Assembly: GCA_946479055.1 (NCBI GenBank)
Contig: CAMLEX010000264.1
Location: 1-6,959, forward strand
Origin: an uncultured Bacteroidota bacterium
GTDB lineage: Bacteria > Bacteroidota > Bacteroidia > Chitinophagales > Chitinophagaceae
Reading direction: 5' to 3'
DNA length: 6,959 nt
The notes under the pieces were generated by a model. It was given only the letters and a program-made list of their open reading frames with translations. It made no database searches and had not been told where the DNA came from. The position numbers and the translations under genes are program-made. Positions 1-5,231 of this stretch are shown here, one piece after another; the first letter of the stretch is position 1; each line of letters opens with the position of its first letter.

Positions 1-54
1 TGTCACGTACGGTTCCGTGAGCGGCTTAAGCTGAAATGCTTTTGCCTACTCGAC
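1..54 (+). mobile_element. 3' end of a group II intron (domain V 3' strand and domain VI)
   Basis: Seen: CACGTACGGTTC (4-15) matches the 3' strand of bacterial group II intron domain V. It is followed by a domain VI-like hairpin. GAG 19-21 pairs with CTC 49-51, GGC 23-25 with GCC 44-46, and AAGC 28-31 with GCTT 38-41, around a TGAAAT loop. An unpaired A at 48 sits in the 3' strand, seven bases from a CGAC end, where the lariat branch-point A is expected. I therefore place the 3' splice site after base 54 (intron ending in AC). The rest of the ribozyme and any intron-encoded reverse transcriptase would lie upstream of the window on the same strand. Homology to the repeat at 6884-6929 starts at base 55, which supports the boundary independently. 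Confidence 0.8.
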
Positions 55-100
55 TCTTCGTTCGCAATGATTCTTAGGCGATGTCTCGACCAGCAGTATT
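55..100. repeat. Terminal imperfect direct repeat, left copy
   Basis: Bases 55-100 match 6884-6929 without gaps: 9 of 14 in 55-68 and 29 of 32 in 69-100, including a 17-base identical core GATTCTTAGGCGATGTC (69-85). The three differences in the conserved part are at 86, 89 and 97. The repeat begins exactly where the group II intron is predicted to end, so the intron seems to have inserted into this copy. Weaker similarity may continue past 100 with small gaps. On the minus strand the copy reads as a C-terminal NTAGRDIA and a stop at 74-76. Whether it is a dispersed repeat family, the tail of a repeated gene or a junction of an inserted segment cannot be told from one window. Confidence 0.75.
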
Positions 101-146
101 CACTTTCATTTGATGTGGCAGCAATTTTCGCATATTTTTGGCTCGT

Positions 147-587
147 ATGCCATTTATGGGAACATCTAAATTAAAAAGTGATATACTTGCAGGAAGGGAT
201 ATTTTTGAAAAAATTCCCAATGAACTACGTCCCGGTTGGGCGAAATCCATCCTCTTAGTTTTCGACAACTATATTGAAAAAATTCCCACCGAGGTTTCTG
301 AGTTAATATTGCTTATAGATGACAAGAATAGATGGAAAGATGCTCATAGACAATTTTCTAAAATCAGACAATTTTTACTTACACATAAGACTTATCAACC
401 GGAAGCATATTTATTGCTCGCGGAAAATGTTGCTAAAATAACCTATAATGCATCCGGAGAACCTGCGCCGTTCGACAGCGACAGTGGTTGGTGGATTCCA
501 AGTTGTGCTCTACAAGCAGGCTCGTATTTTAATGATACTAAACTTGAAGAAAGGATAATGTCGGCAATTTCGAGTTCAGATCATTGA
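147..587 (+). CDS. Hypothetical protein, about 146 aa, family not recognised
   Basis: The frame is open from an in-frame stop at 111 to TGA at 585. A TTG (138) and ATGs at 147 and 156 are possible starts. None has a Shine-Dalgarno sequence, so I take the first ATG; the 156 start (MGTSKL) is equally plausible. The product is soluble-looking, with no signal peptide or membrane segment. It has a mixed charged and amphipathic helical middle (about residues 30-100 from 147) and a conserved-looking C-terminal stretch, PAPFDSDSGWWIPSCALQAG. Composition looks like genuine protein, and it outcompetes the antisense reading of 74-268. I cannot assign a function. The gene converges on the MDR gene, with 51 bases between their stops and no clear terminator. 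Its 5' end lies only about 50 bases from the intron-interrupted repeat, so its native promoter or N-terminus may have been replaced. Confidence 0.6.
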   Translation: MPFMGTSKLKSDILAGRDIFEKIPNELRPGWAKSILLVFDNYIEKIPTEVSELILLIDDKNRWKDAHRQFSKIRQFLLTHKTYQPEAYLLLAENVAKITYNASGEPAPFDSDSGWWIPSCALQAGSYFNDTKLEERIMSAISSSDH

Positions 588-638
588 TCTTTTCCGCCAT
601 GTTAGCTGCTACTTTAAAGACGCTACCAGTTATACAAC

Positions 639-1641
639 CTAATTGACCTTAACAACAACTTTACCTTTTGCACGACCCGTTTCTACATAAGACATAGCTT
701 CATTAGTTTGTTCAAATGGAAACACTTTATCCATAACAGGTTTTATGACACCCGACTCTATTAGTTTTGTAATTTGACTTAATTGTTCGCCTTGTGCTCT
801 CATAAAAAGAAAAGAAAAGTTTACACCAAGACGTTTTGCTTTTTTCCTGATTCCAGCACTCAAAACTTTCAATACTGTTTTCAAAAACCAATTCGCATTA
901 ATTTCCCGCCCAAAGTCAGGATCGGGCGGACCAGAGATGGAAATAACTTTTCCACCAGGCTTTAATATTCGCAGCGATTTTTCAAGCGTCTTTGCATCCT
1001 GGCTATTCGGCACCACAATCGTAATCTTTTAGTATTGTTTCAAAATCCTCTTTTTTGTAATCAATTATAATATCTGCACCCAAACTTTTTACCAAATCAA
1101 TATTTGCGGTACTTGTTGTTGTAGCCACCGTAGCACCCAAATGTTTCGCCAACTGAATGGCAAATGTCCCAACACCCCCCGAACCTGCCTGAATGAAAAC
1201 TTTTTGCCCTTTTCTCAGATTTGCTTTTTCAACAAGTGCCTGCCAGGCTGTTAAACCAACCAGGGGTATAGAGGCAGCTTCTTCCATCGAAAGGTTTTTA
1301 GGCTTAATGGCAACATCATTTTCATTGATAGAAATGAATTGGGCAAAAGTTCCGATCCGATGGTCTGCAGGTCTTGCATAAACGGCATCACCAACTTTGA
1401 ATTTGCTAACTCTTGAACCAACTTTGGTTACAACACCTGACACGTCATGTCCCAAAGTAAATGGAGTTTTATAAGGCAAAATCATTTTGAATTCACCATC
1501 TCTGATCTTTGAATCCAAAAGATTCACACCTGCTGAATACACCTGAACCAAAATATCAGTTTCTTTTACAACCGGTTCTGCTATTTGTTTTAGTTGCAAT
1601 TTTTCTTTTTTCCCGTAGCGACTAACAATAAATGCTTTCAT
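639..1641 (-). pseudogene. Zinc-independent MDR oxidoreductase (quinone oxidoreductase-like), broken by a one-base frameshift
   Basis: This is a medium-chain NAD(P)H-dependent reductase of the quinone oxidoreductase/enone reductase type, cytosolic. The N-terminal frame (1641 to 1006) has the GroES-like catalytic domain with GVNLLDSKIRDG (38-49) and GHDVSGVV (64-71). The Rossmann motif AGSGGVG follows at 152-158, then the Ser/Thr-rich cofactor segment TTTST. Structural and catalytic zinc cysteines are absent, as in the QOR branch. After D208 the frame runs into a stop. The next frame continues the same family without loss: VVPNSQDAKTLEKSLRILKP, SISGPPDPDF, and a C-terminus ending KGKVVVKVN. 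Removing one base of the AA pair at 1017-1018 (plus strand) restores 1002 nt and a 333-residue protein, a normal length for the family. It is the last gene of the four-gene minus-strand cluster, 30 bases after the hydrolase. True mutation and sequencing error cannot be separated here. Confidence 0.9.
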
Positions 1642-1671
1642 CTTGTGAATTTTTATTTTTTGCTTTGTTAT

Positions 1672-2595
1672 TTATTTTGCTAAAAACGCTAATGCGCTTT
1701 TCACAAATTCTTTGTGATATTGAAATATGCCGCCATGACCAGCATCTTTATAAACTATGATTTCCGAATTGGAAATACGCTTACTTAAATCATAAGTATT
1801 GCTACTCGGCACCATTCTGTCATTATCGCCATTTGCCACTAATACAGGTTGCTTGATTACTGATAGATCTTGTGGTGTCTGCAGTCCCCAGGCATGAATA
1901 GCTTTGAGCTGTCTTTGGAAGTTGCCAATCTTCATCTTTTTGTCACGATTTTCTTTGCGTTCCTTTAAGCGGCCTAAAAATTCCTTTGCTGCTTTTTTTC
2001 CATTTTCGTTTCTATTAAAAAAAAGATAGGTTTTAGCGTCTTTAAAACTAAATAAGCCTCTTAAAATATCTTTATAAGTAATCTTCGTCACATTTTTTAT
2101 CCCTTCTCCACCGGCAGGGCCGGTGCCGGTTATTATAGCTTTACGAACAAGTTGTGGTTCCTGGAGTAATATTTCCTGCGAAATAAAACCGCCCAATGAA
2201 AAGCCTACCAAATCAACTTTTTCGAAACCCAACGCATGAATAAAAGCTCTTGCATCTTTTGCCATTTCTGCAATAGTTTTGGGTGTTTTACCTTTTGTGG
2301 CACCTACACCACGATTATCAAAACAAATTATCTGATGTTGTGAAGCAATGCCATCTATAATTCCTGGATCGCAGTTATCCATTGTAGCGCCTAAGTGGTT
2401 AAGAAAGATTATCGGTACACCTGAATTATTTTCGCCAAGTTTGCGATAATAAAAATTGGTTCCTCCCACATTAATAGTTTGGGTTTTTACATTTTGAAAA
2501 GTCATGGTTGAATTTTTATCTGCTGAATTATTTTGAGCTGATACTTCGTAAATCGTTATAGAAATCAGCAATAGTAATGAATGATGTTTTTTCAT
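1672..2595 (-). CDS. Alpha/beta-fold hydrolase with an N-terminal signal peptide
   Basis: The 307-residue protein has a complete hydrolase triad: nucleophile S133 in GFSLGG, acid D259 in NGDNDRMVP and base H287 in DAGHGG. The oxyanion-hole segment is LNHLGATMD (65-73), with the typical strand FDNRGVG at 92-98. Substrate is unknown; relatives act on esters, lactones, epoxides or haloperoxidase-type substrates. Starting at 2595 gives KK, a hydrophobic run (residues 6-16) and a likely signal peptidase site VSA|Q at 20/21, implying export to the periplasm. A second ATG at residue 31 (2505) starts right before the catalytic domain and would give a cytosolic enzyme. The 2595 start is favoured by a purine-rich AAAGGGA directly before it and by its 5-base gap from the upstream SDR stop. 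It is the third gene of the cluster. Confidence 0.9.
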   Translation of the reverse strand: MKKHHSLLLLISITIYEVSAQNNSADKNSTMTFQNVKTQTINVGGTNFYYRKLGENNSGVPIIFLNHLGATMDNCDPGIIDGIASQHQIICFDNRGVGATKGKTPKTIAEMAKDARAFIHALGFEKVDLVGFSLGGFISQEILLQEPQLVRKAIITGTGPAGGEGIKNVTKITYKDILRGLFSFKDAKTYLFFNRNENGKKAAKEFLGRLKERKENRDKKMKIGNFQRQLKAIHAWGLQTPQDLSVIKQPVLVANGDNDRMVPSSNTYDLSKRISNSEIIVYKDAGHGGIFQYHKEFVKSALAFLAK

Positions 2596-2600
2596 TCCCT

Positions 2601-3407
2601 TTATTGTTTTGCTTTACTAATGTCTTTTACAATTGAATTTTCAAATATTTTGTATGCAAAATGTTGCACTGCAAGAATTACCGAAGCCCCTTTGCCAACC
2701 GGATGATTAAATTTGGGGTTTTTATCTCCGATTAATTTTATTACGGTATCAATAACAGGAGTGGGCTCTGCTGATTTTGCAAATACATCTTTTGTATAAG
2801 CTTCAAGTTTTTTGCGATATACATCGTAATCACTTATTTTTTTTTCAGCAACCATAGAGTTAGAGACGATATTGGTTTTGAAACCCATTGGCTCAACCAT
2901 ACATACCTTTATATTAAATTCATTTAATTCGAATCGCAAAGATTTGAAATAACCTTCAAGGGCATGCTTGGAAGCTGCATAGTAAGCAGCGCCTGGAAGA
3001 CTGATTAATCCCACAATAGAGCCTACAGTAATTATTTTGCCAAAGCGTTGCTTTCTAAAATAGGGCAGTAACTCATTGGTGAGTTTGACTGTTCCCCAAA
3101 AGTTTGTTTCCAATTGTTTTTTGCCTTGTTCAATATTAGTTTCTTCTGCAAGTCCGGATAAATAAAAACCTGCATTATTTATCAATACGTCTAATTGACT
3201 GATGTGCCTGAACAACTCTTTTCCAAAAGAATGAATCGAATTATCATCAGCAATATCTAATGCTAATATTTTGAATGGCAACGAAGCCTGTATTTTTTCG
3301 GGATTACGGCTTGTGCCTATTACATTGTAACCGCTTGCTTGCAGCTTGTTTGCTATTAGCAATCCAAAGCCCGATGATGCTCCTGTAACTAAAACTGTTT
3401 GTTTCAT
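2601..3407 (-). CDS. Classical short-chain dehydrogenase/reductase (17beta-HSD-like group)
   Basis: The cytosolic NAD(P)-dependent oxidoreductase has 268 residues, a usual classical SDR length. Visible motifs in order are the cofactor loop TGASSGFG (8-15), R34 at the end of the second strand (GTSR, suggesting NADP preference), D51 in LDI, NNAG (77-80) and N102. The catalytic S130 (GSIVG) and Y143-A-A-S-K147 follow. The catalytic tetrad N-S-Y-K is intact. After the tyrosine motif comes VEPMGFKTN, resembling the usual PG-T-type segment. The C-terminal 60 residues, with a hydrophobic helix VILAVQHFAYKIFE, resemble the 17beta-hydroxysteroid-like SDR group, but that does not define a substrate. 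It lies 11 bases after the first SDR and 5 bases before the hydrolase, so cotranscription is very likely. No Shine-Dalgarno is seen; the leader is AATTAAAAA. Confidence 0.93.
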   Translation of the reverse strand: MKQTVLVTGASSGFGLLIANKLQASGYNVIGTSRNPEKIQASLPFKILALDIADDNSIHSFGKELFRHISQLDVLINNAGFYLSGLAEETNIEQGKKQLETNFWGTVKLTNELLPYFRKQRFGKIITVGSIVGLISLPGAAYYAASKHALEGYFKSLRFELNEFNIKVCMVEPMGFKTNIVSNSMVAEKKISDYDVYRKKLEAYTKDVFAKSAEPTPVIDTVIKLIGDKNPKFNHPVGKGASVILAVQHFAYKIFENSIVKDISKAKQ

Positions 3408-3418
3408 TTTTTAATTAT

Positions 3419-4201
3419 TTATAGTGTAAAATTTTGTGGAAGCAATTGTTCGTTACTCCTCTTTGGGTTAACTAAACCGAAAGCTATTTTTGGGAAAATC
3501 CGGTTGACAATGTAGAGCAACTTCGTATCTCCAATACGAATGGTAAATTGATTTTTCTTAAGGCCTGCAATAAGAGCTTTTACCACTTTCTCAGGTGTTA
3601 TTTTCTTATCGTTCCTGCCGGCTGTCATTTTTGTGGCAACCAATGGAGGTAAAAGTTCAAACACTTTCACATTACTTTTCAAAACCTCTAAGTGTTTTCT
3701 GAGCGTTTCCGTATAAAAACGCAGCGCCACTTTGGAAGCGGAATAGGTTGCTTCAAGCAAAGAAGGAGCATAACTAAGAATGGAAGTCGTATTGATAATG
3801 GCACTTTCTTTTCTTGCTTTCAGCATTTCCATAAAAAGGTTATTCAGGCGGATAACACCGAAATAGTTGACATTCATTTCTTGCTCTGCCTCTTTTGAAT
3901 GTCTATCACTTGCTATTCCCATATTAGCCGGCATACTTAAAACTCCAGCGTTATTATATAGAATATCGATTCCACCGAGTTCCTTCATTTGATTGAAAAG
4001 CGACTGTGTGTCATCCGCACTTGCAACATCACTTTTTATAGCAATCAAGTCCGGGTATAGTTTTTTCGCTTTATCTAATTTTGATTGTTCACGTCCTGTG
4101 ATGATCACTTTTGCACCATTAGCTAAAAATTGCTTTGCTGCTTCCAGGCCAATACCTGCTGTACCGCCTGTGATCAATATTGTTTTTCCTTTTAGTTGCA
4201 T
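3419..4201 (-). CDS. Short-chain dehydrogenase/reductase, DltE-like
   Basis: The 260-residue cytosolic SDR heads the minus-strand cluster. Motifs are TGGTAGIG (11-18), R37 after the second strand (TGR, suggesting NADP), D58-V59, NNAG (83-86), N112, catalytic S140 (TTSIL) and Y153-S-A-S-K157. The tetrad is complete. FELLPPLVATKM after the active site and overall length resemble the DltE-like SDR group often annotated in Bacteroidota. No lipoteichoic-acid D-alanylation genes are nearby, so the dlt name would be misleading and I give no symbol. The start at 4201 leaves 71 bases to the nearer palindromic operator and 141 to the divergent regulator. The A/T-rich leader (TTATAAAAAAC) contains no Shine-Dalgarno. 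Having two different SDRs next to each other suggests successive or alternative carbonyl reductions in one pathway (inference). Confidence 0.93.
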   Translation of the reverse strand: MQLKGKTILITGGTAGIGLEAAKQFLANGAKVIITGREQSKLDKAKKLYPDLIAIKSDVASADDTQSLFNQMKELGGIDILYNNAGVLSMPANMGIASDRHSKEAEQEMNVNYFGVIRLNNLFMEMLKARKESAIINTTSILSYAPSLLEATYSASKVALRFYTETLRKHLEVLKSNVKVFELLPPLVATKMTAGRNDKKITPEKVVKALIAGLKKNQFTIRIGDTKLLYIVNRIFPKIAFGLVNPKRSNEQLLPQNFTL

Positions 4202-4241
4202 GTTTTTTATAATAAAGTATTAATGAATCGTTCTAAAATTG

Positions 4242-4273
4242 TTTGTTTCATTTCACAGAGTTTTGTACTTTTA
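4242..4273 (+). promoter_or_regulatory. Candidate Bacteroidota-type promoter for the HxlR gene
   Basis: TTTG at 4242-4245, a 20-base spacer and TACTTTTA at 4266-4273 resemble the Bacteroidota consensus TTTG-N19..21-TAnnTTTG, with one mismatch in the last base. Transcription would start near 4280, inside operator 1 and about 60 bases before the start codon. No equally good match was found for the opposite, SDR-facing promoter. Confidence 0.4.
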
Positions 4274-4289
4274 CTTGCAAAATGCAAGT
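4273..4289. promoter_or_regulatory. Palindromic operator 1 (probable HxlR site)
   Basis: ACTTGCAAAATGCAAGT is a perfect 7+3+7 inverted repeat and is repeated identically 31 bp downstream. It lies in the divergent region between the DltE-like SDR gene and the HxlR gene. HxlR proteins are winged-helix dimers that bind such symmetric sites, often more than one per promoter. This copy begins at the last base of the proposed -7 element of the regulator promoter and covers its expected transcription start, which fits autorepression. Confidence 0.8.
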
Positions 4290-4303
4290 GCAATATACAA
4301 CTT

Positions 4304-4320
4304 ACTTGCAAAATGCAAGT
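4304..4320. promoter_or_regulatory. Palindromic operator 2 (probable HxlR site)
   Basis: This is an identical second copy of the 17-bp palindrome. The start-to-start distance of 31 bp is close to three helical turns, so both sites face the same side of the DNA and could be bound cooperatively. It ends 22 bases before the HxlR start codon. The AT-rich spacer between the copies contains GTGCAATATACAAC. Confidence 0.8.
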
Positions 4321-4342
4321 GAATATTTTAAATATATTTTTT

Positions 4343-4756
4343 ATGAAAGGAAAAAAAAGGTCAGATTGCCCTATTAGTAGTTCGCTTGATATATGGGGAG
4401 ATAAGTGGTCTCTGTTGATTATCAGGGACCTTATGTTTGCAAAAGAGTGCACTTATGGGGACTTTCTAAAATCCCCGGAAGGAATAGCTACCAATATACT
4501 GGCTTCAAGGTTACAGGTACTTGAAGAAAACAAGCTCATTGAAAAATTAGAGCACCCGGATAGCAAAGCAAAAGTGTTATACAGGTTAACCAAAAAGGGG
4601 ATTGACTTACTTCCTGTAATGATTGAAATAAACTTATGGGCTGAAAAATATTTTTCTATACCGGCAGACAGAAAAGCAATGTTGAAAGAGGTGAAAAAGG
4701 ATAAGACTGCATTTATTAAATCAATGACTAAAGAATTGGAGAGACAGGGTGATTAG
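4343..4756 (+). CDS. HxlR-family winged-helix transcriptional regulator
   Basis: The 137-residue DNA-binding protein has the HxlR signature. C9 (DCPIS) is the only cysteine. DIWGDKWSLLIIRDLMF (16-32) is the helix common to the family, TNILASRLQVLEE is the recognition-helix region, and VLYRLTKKGIDLLPVM forms the wing and start of the dimerisation helix. A longer frame begins at 4196 (ATG), but its 49 extra residues cover the operators and have no family character, so I use ATG 4343, which gives the usual family length. Related regulators (YodB, CatR and HypR of Bacillus, QorR of Corynebacterium) repress reductase genes and respond to quinones or disulfide stress through the N-terminal cysteine. 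That makes the divergent SDR/MDR cluster its likely target. The inducer is not known. Confidence 0.93.
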   Translation: MKGKKRSDCPISSSLDIWGDKWSLLIIRDLMFAKECTYGDFLKSPEGIATNILASRLQVLEENKLIEKLEHPDSKAKVLYRLTKKGIDLLPVMIEINLWAEKYFSIPADRKAMLKEVKKDKTAFIKSMTKELERQGD

Positions 4757-4787
4757 AGAATTTATTATTAAACATTTCTTCACGCCC

Positions 4788-4812
4788 CGGTTGGAGTTTT
4801 TTTCACCAACCG
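4788..4812. terminator. Inverted repeat after the HxlR gene, possible terminator
   Basis: CGGTTGG (4788-4794) and CCAACCG (4806-4812) form a perfect 7-bp stem with an 11-base loop containing seven T. It lies 31 bases after the HxlR stop. A T-run after the stem is missing, so this is not a standard intrinsic terminator; the call rests on position and symmetry only. Confidence 0.35.
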
Positions 4813-4866
4813 CATGAAATAACGTCAATCTTATTTCTTTTACTGAGCCTTCCCAGGTTCTCCAGG

Positions 4867-4895
4867 CTGTTCAATAAATAAAAAATGTTGAACAG
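4867..4895. repeat. Perfect 8-bp inverted repeat
   Basis: CTGTTCAA (4867-4874) and TTGAACAG (4888-4895) are exact reverse complements around a 13-base AT-rich loop (4875-4887). There is no T-run after it on either strand. It may be a protein-binding site or a boundary of the folded region that follows. Confidence 0.55.
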
Positions 4896-5020
4896 TGATG
4901 ATTGTTTGCAACTAACCTCAACCTTAAAGAGGTTGTCACAGCCCTTCGGGCTTACTCAAACCGGAAGAGAGATTTGAATGTCCGCAAAGGCCAGCTACCA
5001 ACATAGCAGTTGGCCGCAAG

Positions 5021-5153
5021 GCTGGCTTCCGAATATATACTCACCGACATATCGTTAGTCAACTGCGGTTTCAGCGACAGAATAAATTCCGGCAAAAGAA
5101 TATATCTTCGGCTATTGAATTTCTATCTGCTGAAATTAATACGGAATGCCAGC
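5021..5153. repeat. Long imperfect palindrome, about 130 bases, possible structured element
   Basis: GCTGGCTTCCG (5021-5031) pairs with CGGAATGCCAGC (5142-5153), giving 11 pairs with one bulged T at 5147. Inside it, TTTCAGC (5069-5075) pairs with GCTGAAA (5129-5135), AGA (5079-5081) with TCT (5126-5128), and AAATTC (5084-5089) with GAATTT (5117-5122). The tip can close through AAGA (5096-5099) with TCTT (5105-5108). An alternative local fold uses GCCAGC (4990-4995) with GCTGGC (5021-5026), enclosing CCAAC/GTTGG (4998-5002 with 5009-5013). Several nested stems in one stretch suggest a selected fold in DNA or RNA: a repeat element, an integron attC-like site or a leader RNA. The standard attC end boxes are not clear, so I do not call attC. 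Confidence 0.55.
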
Positions 5154-5169
5154 ACTGCAGCAAGCTCTG

Positions 5170-5199
5170 ACGTTGTTTGCAAGTTTAAGCAGACAACGT
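5170..5199. repeat. Strong 11-bp hairpin before the beta-barrel gene
   Basis: ACGTTGTTTGC (5170-5180) and GCAGACAACGT (5189-5199) pair over 11 positions, ten Watson-Crick and one T-G, around an 8-base loop AAGTTTAA. It ends 32 bases before the ATG at 5232. Followed only by TATTTAG, it lacks a proper T-run, so a regulatory hairpin or element boundary is as likely as a terminator. Confidence 0.6.
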
Positions 5200-5231
5200 A
5201 TTTAGCTTTTGACCAACTTAATTAAACTTTT

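Larger units (their letters stand above)
4757..5231. other. 475-base intergenic region rich in inverted repeats, no convincing gene
   Basis: Between the HxlR stop and the beta-barrel gene no reading frame looks like protein; the open frame at 5010-5225 translates the two arms of a hairpin. Small stems seen, besides those listed separately, are CAACCT/AGGTTG (4919-4924 with 4930-4935, 5-base loop) and AGCCC-TTC-GGGCT (4940-4952). The GC-richer part at 4985-5160 contrasts with the AT-rich surroundings. From memory, and unverified, the 5003-5070 stretch resembles intergenic sequence seen repeatedly in Bacteroidota genomes. Confidence 0.6.

Noticed and set aside
185..191. Extra HxlR half-site ACTTGCA in the unknown gene (and TGCAAGT at 5178-5184)
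   Set aside because: A given 7-mer is expected about once in this length on both strands; neither has the palindromic partner.
74..268. Minus-strand frame of 64 codons through the left repeat
   Set aside because: Most of it is antisense to the better-looking 147-587 gene and has no family character; only its last codons match the right repeat copy, which is covered under the repeat.
783..965. Plus-strand frame inside the MDR gene, and similar ones at 1193-1381, 3692-3898, 3993-4223, 5457-5744 and 6260-6442
   Set aside because: All are antisense or out-of-frame shadows of well-supported genes.
4196..4342. Longer start for the HxlR gene
   Set aside because: The 49 extra residues run across the operators, are cysteine-rich and unlike HxlR N-termini; ATG 4343 gives the normal family length.
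4985..5200. Integron attC site
   Set aside because: Nested arms are suggestive, but the expected outer boxes RYYYAAC and GTTRRRY are not found at matching ends, and no integrase is in the window.
5010..5225. 71-codon plus-strand frame before the beta-barrel gene
   Set aside because: It lies in the inverted-repeat arms, has no ribosome binding site and no protein-like pattern.
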